Source: Brevibacillus sp. DP1.3A
GTDB lineage: Bacteria; Bacillota; Bacilli; Brevibacillales; Brevibacillaceae
Reading direction: 5' to 3'
Length of the DNA stretch: 64,000 nucleotides
Assembly: GCF_013284245.2 (NCBI RefSeq)
Contig: NZ_CP085876.1
Coordinates: 5,518,501-5,582,500, forward strand
The notes beneath the pieces were generated by a model. That model had not been told where the DNA came from. It did no database searches and saw only the letters and a program-made list of their open reading frames with translations. Each line of letters begins with the position of its first letter. Within the stretch, counting starts at the first letter, position 1. A program made the translations under genes and the position numbers. Of the stretch, positions 57,150-64,000 are shown piece by piece.

Positions 57150-58118
57150 TTATACCCCTCTTATATGAAAGAAGGCATAGCGCATTTTGGGCGTATAGGC
57201 TGTGGAATCCTCATATGCCCAATAACGCATGCTGCTATCTGTTGTATGGGCATTCACTAACGGCATCTGATTCGCGTCTTTTGCGACCACGATCGTATTG
57301 TGCTGAAAACGCCCATCCCCGTCAAAGTCATAACAAATGATATCACCTGGGAGCAATTCGGCCGCAGAGCTTTTCGTAACCGCCCGCATAGGTGGTCCAC
57401 CCGATTTCAAAAGCAAATACAAGCTATGCGCTACCGTCCAGCTATAGCTCCAAGAGGTTCCTTTTCCCGTGCGAATCCACCAGCCCTTGCCCATCTCTTT
57501 CGACATCAGCATAGGGATTCCGCCAGCGTGTAAACATTGCGAAATAAAATTCGTGCAGTCATCCGTAAAACGAGGATACACGGGATTGGTCGTGTTCCAG
57601 TAGCGTTCCGCATACGCGACTGCATTTGAAGCGTTGTAACCTCCCGCTCCATGCACAATCAGCATAGGTTGGTCAATGGCATCCTCGACGCCTGACACAA
57701 CGATGACAGGCTCCTCCTCTTCCTCGACCACCAATTTTTGATCCCCATTCGACTCCCTCGCCCCGATAATGGAACACTTTTCATTCGTTTTGAGCAACTG
57801 GAGCTGGAACACTCTTTTATTTGCCTCTTTATACTTGGTATGCTTGATCCCCAGTGTTTTATTTTCTTGCCATTGAACCGTTATTTCCATGGTGGCATCG
57901 GTATCTACCCAACACATGGGCGTTACTTGTCCCTGGACAGCCAATAATTTGGCTCCCCGCTCCTCAATTTTCCGCTTCTCCCGGTTCAGTCGATCCCATT
58001 CTTCCTGTACGCCAGACTCTCCTGTGAAATAAAAAGGCAGCAGCCGCTCATACTTTCCGTCCATAGATGACCGATGAACTGCTTGAAAGTATTGCTGAAC
58101 AAATTCACGCCACTCCAC
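57150..58118 (-). CDS. Amidase-domain (amidase_6) protein
   Basis: A 322-residue protein. The C-terminal half (ASNAVAYAERYWNTTNPVYP, then FTDDCTNFISQCLHAGG with the catalytic Cys, and FQHNTIVVAKDANQMPLVNA with the His) is the putative amidase domain found in Bacillus spore and wall enzymes. The N-terminal part is helical and unassigned. GTG 58118 is preferred because AAAGGAGGAGG lies upstream; an ATG at 58154 is the alternative. No signal peptide is seen, which is unusual for a wall hydrolase. Confidence 0.8.
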   Translation of the reverse strand: MEWREFVQQYFQAVHRSSMDGKYERLLPFYFTGESGVQEEWDRLNREKRKIEERGAKLLAVQGQVTPMCWVDTDATMEITVQWQENKTLGIKHTKYKEANKRVFQLQLLKTNEKCSIIGARESNGDQKLVVEEEEEPVIVVSGVEDAIDQPMLIVHGAGGYNASNAVAYAERYWNTTNPVYPRFTDDCTNFISQCLHAGGIPMLMSKEMGKGWWIRTGKGTSWSYSWTVAHSLYLLLKSGGPPMRAVTKSSAAELLPGDIICYDFDGDGRFQHNTIVVAKDANQMPLVNAHTTDSSMRYWAYEDSTAYTPKMRYAFFHIRGV

Positions 58119-58210
58119 TTTCCCCTCCTCCTTTCCGCCTCCAGCCTGCGACATAGACTCATAAACCGTTCATCTCAATGAAGAATATGTCGCTCGTGGA
58201 GCATTCAGAA

Positions 58211-58246
58211 GAAAAAGAAAAGCTGCCCGAGCAAGCAGACAGCTTA
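58211..58246 (-). terminator. Terminator of the rnhA-queG-ogt operon
   Basis: AAGCTGTC and GGCAGCTT pair on the minus strand, followed by TTCTTTTTC. Confidence 0.65.
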
Positions 58247-58780
58247 TTAGGAAGAAGCGTGAGCAAATAGTGGACCTTCTTCTAAGGACAGCAAATATTC
58301 TTTAATGGATAAGCCACCGCCGTATCCGACCAAGGCACCATTCGAGCCAATGACACGATGGCACGGTATAATGACAGGAATCGGATTGCGATTGTTCGCA
58401 CCGCCAATGGCTCGAACAGCTTTCGCCGCTCCAATAGCCAAGGCAATATCTTTGTAAGAACGAGTTTCTCCATAGGGGATGTTCGATAACTCATTCCATA
58501 CAGACTTTTGAAAGGGCGTTCCGTACAATACGGTTGGAACATCAAACGTTTTTCGCTTGCCTGCAAAATACTCTTCTAGCTGTATTTTTGCGGACTCATT
58601 GATCGCATCGTTGCATGTTGGGGTAATTCCTAAGAACGTTTTTTTGCACCAGCGCACCAGAGGCTCCAATCCGTCTTGTTCATTGGCAAACTGAATGTAG
58701 CACAGCCCTTCTTCTGTAGAAGCCAAGAGCAATGGTCCAATCGGTGAATCCATCATGGTATAGCCTAATTCCTTTGCCAT
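58247..58780 (-). CDS. ogt: Methylated-DNA--protein-cysteine methyltransferase
   Basis: A 177-residue suicide enzyme that moves the alkyl group from O6-alkylguanine to its own cysteine, Cys140 in IIPCHRVIG. The helix-turn-helix region WNELSNIPYGETRSYKDIAL and the Asn hinge (GGANNRNPIP) are present. Length and the absence of an Ada N-terminal domain fit Ogt/AdaB. AGGGAGGA precedes the ATG. It is the last gene of an operon with queG and rnhA. Confidence 0.95.
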   Translation of the reverse strand: MAKELGYTMMDSPIGPLLLASTEEGLCYIQFANEQDGLEPLVRWCKKTFLGITPTCNDAINESAKIQLEEYFAGKRKTFDVPTVLYGTPFQKSVWNELSNIPYGETRSYKDIALAIGAAKAVRAIGGANNRNPIPVIIPCHRVIGSNGALVGYGGGLSIKEYLLSLEEGPLFAHASS

Positions 58781-58812
58781 TTTACGTCCTCCCTCTCTCG
58801 TTCAAACTAAGC

Positions 58813-59958
58813 CTATGCACGAATCATGCTCATGCCTTTTTCTATCTCTTCCACTACTTCTGGTGACGCCTCTTTTGCTTTCGCGGTAATGAGCGCTTCT
58901 TGTGCCTGCTCTCCTCCGATTTTTCCAAGTGCCCATGCAGCAGTTCCACGAATGACTGGACGGGGATCTTCGAACAAAAGACGCTCCAAATGAGGAACAG
59001 CCGTCCGATCCTTGAAATGTGCAAGCGCTAGTATGGCATTACGCTGAATGGGCTTTTTGCCCCGCCAAGATGAAGAGGATTGGCCGAACTTTTCCTTGAA
59101 CTCCTTATTGCTCATCTGAAGCAGCGGAATCAACAAAGGCTTGGCAATCTCCGGATCAGGATGAAATTCAGCATGATGGTCGTTGTCGATACGACGATTC
59201 TTAGGACATACCGTCTGACAAGTGTCGCAACCATACAGCCGATTCCCGATTTTTCCGCGGAATTCATCTGGAATAAAATCTTTTACCTGAGTCAAATACG
59301 CAACACATCGCTGTGCATCAAGCTGCCCCCCCTGAATCAAGGCTCCGGTCGGACAAGCGTCTACACATATATTACAGTCGCCACAGCCTTCTTCGATCGG
59401 TTGGTCGCTTGGCAACGGAAGATTCGTTACAAGCTCCCCCAAGTACACCCATGATCCGAACTCTGGCGTTATGATGGCACAGTTTTTTCCTACAAACCCA
59501 ATCCCAGCTCGCTCGGCTACCGCACGATCAGACAATTCTCCCGTGTCTACCATGGATTCGATCCGAGTCCCTGGTTCCAGCTCCATAATGAATCGAGTCA
59601 ACTTGTCCAGCTTGTCGCGCAGAACGTGATGGTAATCGGTTCCCCATGCTGCACGGCACAAGATTCCCCGATACGCTCCAGGCTCTGACTTTGGTGGATT
59701 TTTGAGCTTGGATGGGTAGGCCAGTGCTATTGAAATCAGGGAACGTGCCCCTTCTAACAACAGTTCCGGGTTCGTTCTCTTTTCTAAATCATGTTCTTCA
59801 AATCCAGATTCATAACCCTTTTCCCGGTGTACAATAAGCCGTTCTTTTAAGGTCGTGAATGGATCGGCACTGGCAAACCCGATCTTATCAATTCCGATTT
59901 CCTTGGCATAGTCAATGATGGACTGCTTTGTCTGCTCCCAGTACTGCAAGTCGTTCAC
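58813..59958 (-). CDS. queG: Epoxyqueuosine reductase QueG with HEAT-repeat tail
   Basis: A 381-residue iron-sulfur protein that reduces epoxyqueuosine to queuosine in tRNA using cobalamin. Two [4Fe-4S] motifs are visible: CGDCNICVDACPTGAL and CDTCQTVCPKN; the cobalamin-domain start GIDKIGFASADPF is typical. The C-terminus (PHLERLLFEDPRPVIRGTAA, then WALGKIGGEQAQEALI) is a HEAT-like extension common in Firmicutes QueG. It starts at GTG overlapping the rnhA stop (GTGA). Confidence 0.95.
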   Translation of the reverse strand: MNDLQYWEQTKQSIIDYAKEIGIDKIGFASADPFTTLKERLIVHREKGYESGFEEHDLEKRTNPELLLEGARSLISIALAYPSKLKNPPKSEPGAYRGILCRAAWGTDYHHVLRDKLDKLTRFIMELEPGTRIESMVDTGELSDRAVAERAGIGFVGKNCAIITPEFGSWVYLGELVTNLPLPSDQPIEEGCGDCNICVDACPTGALIQGGQLDAQRCVAYLTQVKDFIPDEFRGKIGNRLYGCDTCQTVCPKNRRIDNDHHAEFHPDPEIAKPLLIPLLQMSNKEFKEKFGQSSSSWRGKKPIQRNAILALAHFKDRTAVPHLERLLFEDPRPVIRGTAAWALGKIGGEQAQEALITAKAKEASPEVVEEIEKGMSMIRA

Positions 59959-60395
59959 AGCTGTTTAATCGCTCCTGTCGCCAATTCGTCGCAGCGGTTG
60001 TTCCATTTGTTGTCGGCGTGTCCTTTGACTTTTACGTACTCTACCTCGTGGGTGTCCATCAATTGCAGCAGTTCTTTCCATAAGTCCTGATTTTCCACCT
60101 GCTGGCCTTTGCTGTTTTTCCAGCCGTTTTTCAGCCAGCCTTTATACCAGCCTTGCTTGAAGCAGTTAACCAAGTATGCACTATCGCTGTACAACGTCAC
60201 TTTACAAGGCTCCTTCAATGTAGAGAGCGCCTTGATGGCCGCCAACAGCTCCATTCTGTTATTTGTTGTATGCGGTTCGGCACCGGACATTTCCTTGATG
60301 TGTTGGCCGTACATCAGTACAGCTCCCCAACCACCTGGTCCTGGATTGCCGGAACAAGCTCCGTCAGTATAAATATCAACCTCACGCATCGTCAT
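59955..60395 (-). CDS. rnhA: Ribonuclease HI
   Basis: A 146-residue RNase HI that cleaves RNA in RNA-DNA hybrids. The four acidic residues lie in YTDGACSGNPGPGG, TTNNRMELLAAI, LYSDSAYLVN and KGHADNKWNNRCDELA. The basic protrusion (GWYKGWLKNGWKNSKGQQVE) is that of the E. coli-type enzyme. GGAGGG precedes the start. First gene of the rnhA-queG-ogt operon. Confidence 0.95.
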   Translation of the reverse strand: MTMREVDIYTDGACSGNPGPGGWGAVLMYGQHIKEMSGAEPHTTNNRMELLAAIKALSTLKEPCKVTLYSDSAYLVNCFKQGWYKGWLKNGWKNSKGQQVENQDLWKELLQLMDTHEVEYVKVKGHADNKWNNRCDELATGAIKQL

Positions 60396-60424
60396 CGTCA
60401 GGGTTCCCTCCTCTGTTCTCTTCT

Positions 60425-60453
60425 ATTGTATCGAAGCTTAGTCGCTTCCACAA
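60425..60453 (-). promoter_or_regulatory. Promoter of the rnhA operon
   Basis: On the minus strand TTGTGG and TACAAT are separated by 17 bases, about 30 bases upstream of the start codon. Confidence 0.6.
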
Positions 60454-60503
60454 AAATTTTTTGTTATACTACCAAAAATAGGTTTAATAAGGAGTGTCTA
60501 TAG

Positions 60504-61175
60504 ATGCAAGTTCAGCTAGATTCTTCCGTGTCCGAGCGTCTGCCGCAATTTTCTCTCGGCATTTTACAATACAGCAATGCTTCCGTTAGTGACTCCCCCA
60601 AAATGCTGCAAGGACGCATTAATTATTATGTGGAGAGCTTGCGGCTGGAGCACGACACTGCAAACCTGACAGAAATCGAAGGCATCCGCGAGTGGAGGGC
60701 CTGCTTTAAGCAAGTTGGCATTGATCCATCCAGATACCGCCCTTCCTCCGAAGCATTACTTCGCCGACTGCTGCAGGGAAATCCTTTTTTCTGGATTAAT
60801 AGCGCTGTTGATGTTAATAATTTTTTCTCGGTTTTGCACGCGCTTCCTTTTGGGATTTATGACGTCAATCACTTAGCGGGTGATATCACTTGTCGCCTCG
60901 GCTACGCCGATGATGTCTATGAAGGATTAAATGGACGCGAAGTCAACATGGAAGGAAAACTGTTGCTCGCTGATAGTAACGGCGCATTTGGGAGTCCCAT
61001 CGTTGATTCCAAGCGCTCATGCGTAACGGAACAAAGCAGCACGCTCCTCCAAATCATCTTTTTCCATGAAAAAATGGAACAATCTAAAAAAGAAGAAATC
61101 GTAGGTTCAGTTGGTCGCATGTTTACGGAAATCAACGGTGGCGAGCTGACTCACTCCTCTATAGTTACTGCCTAA
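60504..61175 (+). CDS. B3/B4 tRNA-binding-domain protein
   Basis: A 223-residue protein whose middle (EIEGIREWRACFKQVGIDPS, YRPSSEALLRRLLQGNPFFW, then INSAVDVNNFFSVLHALPFG) matches the B3/B4 domain of phenylalanyl-tRNA synthetase beta chains as a free-standing protein. Such proteins may act on mischarged tRNA or other ligands; no activity is proven. AAGGAGTG precedes the ATG. Divergent from rnhA and closed by a bidirectional terminator. Confidence 0.85.
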   Translation: MQVQLDSSVSERLPQFSLGILQYSNASVSDSPKMLQGRINYYVESLRLEHDTANLTEIEGIREWRACFKQVGIDPSRYRPSSEALLRRLLQGNPFFWINSAVDVNNFFSVLHALPFGIYDVNHLAGDITCRLGYADDVYEGLNGREVNMEGKLLLADSNGAFGSPIVDSKRSCVTEQSSTLLQIIFFHEKMEQSKKEEIVGSVGRMFTEINGGELTHSSIVTA

Positions 61176-61214
61176 GAAAAAGACGGCCCGTCATGCAGCC
61201 TGGCCGTCTTTTTC
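61176..61214. terminator. Bidirectional terminator
   Basis: AAAAAGACGGCC and GGCCGTCTTTTT pair between the B3/B4 gene and the convergent permease gene. Confidence 0.85.
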
Positions 61215-62528
61215 TACGCTATCTTCCTTTTTTCTAAAAACAATATGTTCCAGGACCAGGCACACAATAACTCCAAGCAGTAAGCCATTGCCGAACAAAA
61301 AACTGGCTAATGCAGGAAGTTGCTGCCAAGCTACAGCAGGTACGAACATGACTCCGATCCCGATCAGAAGCGAGCTGCCCCCAACAATAATCGTACGTTC
61401 GTCCATCTTCACATTCACGTAATCCTTCAACCCGAAGCCAAGCAGTTGCGTATAGGAAATGAACATTGCCGCGTATGCCACTGGAGTAGGTAAAGCCGCC
61501 AAAAAATGGGCAACAGTGGGAATCAACCCAATCAGCATCATCCCCAGCATCGCTATCACAAATGGCAGGCGCGAAGCCATTTTCGTCGTTTGAATAACCG
61601 CTGCTGCCAAGGAAAGTGGAATCATACCAACCACACCGCTCAAGCCTGACAGGAAATGGGATACCCCTGTAAAAATGCCCCCGCGGTTGTACTGCTTTTC
61701 AGTAGGCACAGTGTCTGTCGCTTTTCCCATGACTGACAAACTCGTCATGAGGTTTGTCAACAGAACGAATCCTGTCAGCATACTTGTTAATACAACGCCC
61801 CAATCCCAGCGTGGGGGTCCCCAAAAGAAAATAGAAGGCCATGATAATAATTGCTCAGTAGGCCGGACAGGTTCTGTCCATCCAAGAAGCGCGTACACGA
61901 TCCAGCCACCAACCATGCCAAACAATACGGCAAAACTGGAGAATCGCTTCGTTCGCATAATAAACACAACAAGGGCTACGATCCCTATAGACACAAGTGC
62001 TACACCCGGTTGTACCTCTTTTGAATGCTGAAAACCAATACCGAGCATGCCGGTGAGAATGTTACTACACAAAGAAACAGCAAGCAAAATCATATACGTC
62101 CCTGAAACCAGCGGCGTAAACCACTTCTGCAATTTGCCAATCCAGCCTAATAAACCAAAAATGAAAAAGAGTAGACCTGCTAATATCATCCCCACTTGAA
62201 AGGATTGACCAATTTCTTGTGGGTGAAGACCCATGCTCGTTCCGAGTTGAGCCAAAATGATAAAGATCCCCCACCATAATCCAGCCGGTCCTTCTATCAT
62301 TGGATAGCGGTGTCCAATCCATACCTGCAGTAGTGACGCGAGTCCAATGTAAAACATGGTCTGCTGCATCAGCTTTCCAATTTCATCAGCCTGCAAGCCG
62401 TACATATCTCCAATCATTAGTGGTACCGCCACACTGCTGGAAACAGTTACGATCATCCACTGCAATACGGACAGCGTCGTGATCCCCATTGGCGGTTTGT
62501 CTTGTAGTTTGTAAAACACCTCAACCAC
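61191..62528 (-). CDS. NCS2-family purine/pyrimidine permease
   Basis: A 445-residue nucleobase-cation symporter of the NCS2 (uracil/xanthine) family with about fourteen membrane segments. GLWWGIFIILAQLG and VSHFLSGLSGVVGMIPLSLA mark the substrate-binding centre and GFGLKDYVNV a later segment. It resembles the B. subtilis uric acid/xanthine type (PucK/PbuX) more than uracil UraA, but the substrate is not certain. It starts at GTG 62528 after GAGGAC or at GTG 62519. No purine riboswitch is seen upstream; the tRNA-operon terminator lies there. Confidence 0.85.
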   Translation of the reverse strand: MVEVFYKLQDKPPMGITTLSVLQWMIVTVSSSVAVPLMIGDMYGLQADEIGKLMQQTMFYIGLASLLQVWIGHRYPMIEGPAGLWWGIFIILAQLGTSMGLHPQEIGQSFQVGMILAGLLFFIFGLLGWIGKLQKWFTPLVSGTYMILLAVSLCSNILTGMLGIGFQHSKEVQPGVALVSIGIVALVVFIMRTKRFSSFAVLFGMVGGWIVYALLGWTEPVRPTEQLLSWPSIFFWGPPRWDWGVVLTSMLTGFVLLTNLMTSLSVMGKATDTVPTEKQYNRGGIFTGVSHFLSGLSGVVGMIPLSLAAAVIQTTKMASRLPFVIAMLGMMLIGLIPTVAHFLAALPTPVAYAAMFISYTQLLGFGLKDYVNVKMDERTIIVGGSSLLIGIGVMFVPAVAWQQLPALASFLFGNGLLLGVIVCLVLEHIVFRKKEDSVEKDGQAA

Positions 62529-62586
62529 CTCGTCCTCTTACGTACACAAGTTGTCTATTTCCCTGTCTACACTATGTGCATAATAA

Positions 62587-62632
62587 AGCAGAAAAAAACC
62601 CCAATCATCAAGATATCTTGACATTCAGGGTT
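62587..62632 (-). terminator. Terminator of the rRNA-tRNA operon
   Basis: AACCCTGAATGTCAAGAT pairs with ATCTTGATGATTGGGGTT on the minus strand, followed by TTTTTTT. It lies just after the last tRNA (Leu). Confidence 0.85.
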
Positions 62633-62646
62633 AGCTTGTAAAAGTA

Positions 62647-62728
62647 TGGTGCCGGTGAAGGGACTTGAACCCCCACGGTTTCCCTCACGATTTTGAGTCG
62701 CGCGCGTCTGCCATTCCGCCACACCGGC
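62647..62728 (-). tRNA. tRNA-Leu(CAA)
   Basis: Class II tRNA with a short variable arm; the anticodon stem CGCGA/TCGTG encloses loop CTCAAAA, giving anticodon CAA. CCA is encoded. Last gene of the cluster. Confidence 0.95.
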
Positions 62729-62736
62729 AAGTACTA

Positions 62737-62810
62737 TGGAGGAGGCACCCGGATTTGAACCGGGGATAAGGGTTTTGCAGACCCGTGCCTTACCCCTTGG
62801 CTATGCCTCC
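62737..62810 (-). tRNA. tRNA-Cys(GCA)
   Basis: Anticodon loop CTGCAAA gives GCA; the discriminator is U, as expected for tRNA-Cys. CCA is encoded. Confidence 0.95.
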
Positions 62811-62838
62811 ATGATATAAGGTGAAACAATTTGAGAAA

Positions 62839-62914
62839 TGGAGCGGACGAAGGGTCTCGAACCCTCGACCTTCGCCTTGGCAAGGCGACGCTCTACCAAT
62901 TGAGCTACGTCCGC
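62839..62914 (-). tRNA. tRNA-Gly(GCC)
   Basis: Anticodon stem CGCC/GGCG with loop TTGCCAA gives GCC; U discriminator and encoded CCA. Confidence 0.95.
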
Positions 62915-62921
62915 ATTTTAA

Positions 62922-62996
62922 TGGCTGGGGTACTAGGATTTGAACCTAGGAATGACGGAGTCAAAGTCCGTTGCCTTACCGCTTGGCTATACCCCA
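62922..62996 (-). tRNA. tRNA-Gln(UUG)
   Basis: Acceptor TGGGGTA pairs with TACCCCA; anticodon loop CTTTGAC gives TTG. CCA is encoded. Confidence 0.95.
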
Positions 62997-63022
62997 ATAA
63001 GTAATCCCCAACTATGAATTTA

Positions 63023-63099
63023 TGGGGCGATCGATGGGACTTGAACCCACGAGTGCCGGAGCCACAATCCGGTGCGTTAACCCCTTCGCCACGACCGCC
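63023..63099 (-). tRNA. tRNA-His(GUG)
   Basis: Anticodon loop TTGTGGC gives GTG. An extra 5' G can pair with a C discriminator, the identity mark of tRNA-His. CCA is encoded. Confidence 0.95.
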
Positions 63100-63125
63100 A
63101 TAATTACTACTGTTGTCTTAAAAAA

Positions 63126-63199
63126 TGGCAGGGGCAGTAGGAATCGAACCCACACCAAAGGTTTTGGAGACCTTCGTTCTACCTTTAAACTATGCCCCT
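63126..63199 (-). tRNA. tRNA-Trp(CCA)
   Basis: Anticodon loop CTCCAAA gives CCA; G discriminator and encoded 3' CCA. Confidence 0.95.
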
Positions 63200-63206
63200 A
63201 TAAAGG

Positions 63207-63279
<73 letters not shown>

Positions 63280-63320
63280 TTATATCCATGCTTTACGCGC
63301 CAATTTCATTTGATTAGAAA

Positions 63321-63397
63321 TGGCGGAGCTGACGGGACTCGAACCCGCGACCTCCGGTGTGACAGACCGGCGTGAACTCCAACTTCACCACAGCTCC
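63321..63397 (-). tRNA. tRNA-Asp(GUC)
   Basis: Anticodon stem CCGGT/ACCGG with loop CTGTCAC gives GTC; G discriminator and encoded CCA. Confidence 0.95.
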
Positions 63398-63402
63398 ATA
63401 TT

Positions 63403-63479
<77 letters not shown>

Positions 63480-63508
63480 ATAATCAGGACTATGTCCATT
63501 AATATTAG

Positions 63509-63584
63509 TGGTGGAGGCTGACGGGATCGAACCGCCGACCCTCTGCTTGTAAGGCAGATGCTCTCCCAGCTGAGCTAAGCCTCC
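63509..63584 (-). tRNA. tRNA-Val(UAC)
   Basis: Anticodon loop CTTACAA gives TAC; encoded CCA. Confidence 0.95.
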
Positions 63585-63618
63585 AAATCACCTACAAATA
63601 TGTAGGGATCTTTCTAGG

Positions 63619-63692
63619 TGACCCGTAGGGGATTCGAACCCCTGTATGACAGCGTGAAAGGCTGCTGTGTTAAACCGCTTCACCAACGGGCC
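63619..63692 (-). tRNA. tRNA-Glu(UUC)
   Basis: Anticodon loop CTTTCAC gives TTC. After the A discriminator the sequence is CCT, so CCA is not fully encoded. Confidence 0.95.
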
Positions 63693-63696
63693 AAGA

Positions 63697-63789
63697 TGGC
63701 GGATGGAGTGGGATTTGAACCCACGAGACGGTTCGACACCGCCTACACGATTTCCAATCGTGCTCCTTCGGCCGCTCGGACATCCATCC
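63697..63789 (-). tRNA. tRNA-Ser(GGA)
   Basis: Class II tRNA with a long variable arm (GGCGGTGTCGAACCGTC region); anticodon loop TTGGAAA gives GGA. CCA is encoded. Confidence 0.95.
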
Positions 63790-63792
63790 ATA

Positions 63793-63868
63793 TGGCTCCT
63801 CGGGACGGACTCGAACCGCCGACCGATCGGTTAACAGCCGATTGCTCTACCAACTGAGCTACCGAGGA
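63793..63868 (-). tRNA. tRNA-Asn(GUU)
   Basis: Acceptor TCCTCGG pairs with CCGAGGA; anticodon loop CTGTTAA gives GTT. First tRNA after the 23S rRNA gene. CCA is encoded. Confidence 0.95.
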
Positions 63869-63879
63869 ACATTGAAGGT

Positions 63880-63905
63880 TTGTTCCTTCAAAACTGAATA
63901 CGCAT
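63880..63905 (-). ncRNA. 3' arm of the pre-23S rRNA processing stalk
   Basis: The minus strand reads GTATTCAGTTTTGAAGGAAC. This is the usual sequence that flanks Bacillales 23S rRNA on the 3' side and pairs with a matching GTTCCTTCAAAACTGAATAC upstream of 23S to form the RNase III processing stem. The partner is outside the window. Confidence 0.7.
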
Positions 63906-63917
63906 GATTGCTAAGTG

Positions 63918-64000
63918 TGTGGATAAGTCCTCGACCGATTAGTATTCGTCAGCTCCACGCGTTACCGCGCTTCCACACCGAACCTATCAACCTCATCGTC
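63918..64000 (-). rRNA. 23S rRNA, 3' end (partial)
   Basis: The minus strand ends with the conserved 23S 3' terminus: GGTTGATAGGTTCGGTGTGG, GAGCTGACGAATACTAATCG, GTCGAGGACTTATCC. The gene continues beyond the right edge. The mature end is estimated near 63918-63920. Confidence 0.95.

Overview
The window looks like a chromosomal segment of a spore-forming member of the Bacillales, most likely Brevibacillus or a close relative. This is inferred from spore genes (PrkA, YhbH, a GerPA/GerPF-type protein), Bacillus-style AGGAGG ribosome binding sites, riboswitch and T-box leaders typical of Firmicutes, a Rok-like regulator and a B. subtilis trnD-like tRNA cluster. No database search was possible; family names come from reading the translations.

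Left end (1-5.5 kb): a formate and molybdenum-cofactor block. It holds a truncated FdhF/YdeP-type molybdopterin oxidoreductase, a DUF2294 protein, an oxalate/formate-type MFS carrier, FdhD and MobA. The oxidoreductase and the carrier share a related, unclassified 5' leader that ends in an intrinsic terminator; this is the best candidate here for an undescribed RNA regulator. A tandem-repeat His/Cys-rich protein sits in the same block.

5.5-20 kb: Dps with a PerR-like box, a Rok-like protein, a secreted PPC protein, a dicarboxylate symporter, a BtrH-type protein next to a kinase, and a phage-like control module (BhlA holin-like peptide, XRE repressor with two identical-type operators, ImmA/IrrE protease, S24-like protein). 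Then come hydrolase, CGNR and DinB genes, a lysine riboswitch driving LysP, and a Fur-box-controlled TolC-family protein.

20-35 kb: an APH(6)-like kinase, a 290-bp imperfect palindrome, an alanine T-box driving alaR-alaT, a two-component system whose 11-bp phased operator repeats face both its own gene and yceI, an NAD salvage operon (nrtR-pncA-nadD), an EamA transporter, a PAS-PAS-GGDEF-EAL protein, an FMN-dependent hydroxy-acid oxidase, a GerPA-like protein, and two SDRs divergent from a LysR regulator.

35-54 kb: a GH101/GH129-like lipoprotein and a padR-HAAS/VanZ operon that seem to share an operator, an amino-acid ABC transporter, two HEAT-type DNA alkylation repair proteins, a Crp-family regulator, a peroxiredoxin, a c-di-GMP-I riboswitch driving a GNAT-like protein plus a chemotaxis receptor, and the sporulation pair prkA-yhbH.

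54-64 kb: small membrane proteins, a secreted Lys/Ala-rich triple-repeat protein, HAD, TrmL, a ferric-reductase-like protein, an amidase, rnhA-queG-ogt, a B3/B4 protein, a purine permease, 13 tRNA genes, and the 3' end of a 23S rRNA gene. No 5S rRNA gene lies between the 23S rRNA and the tRNAs.
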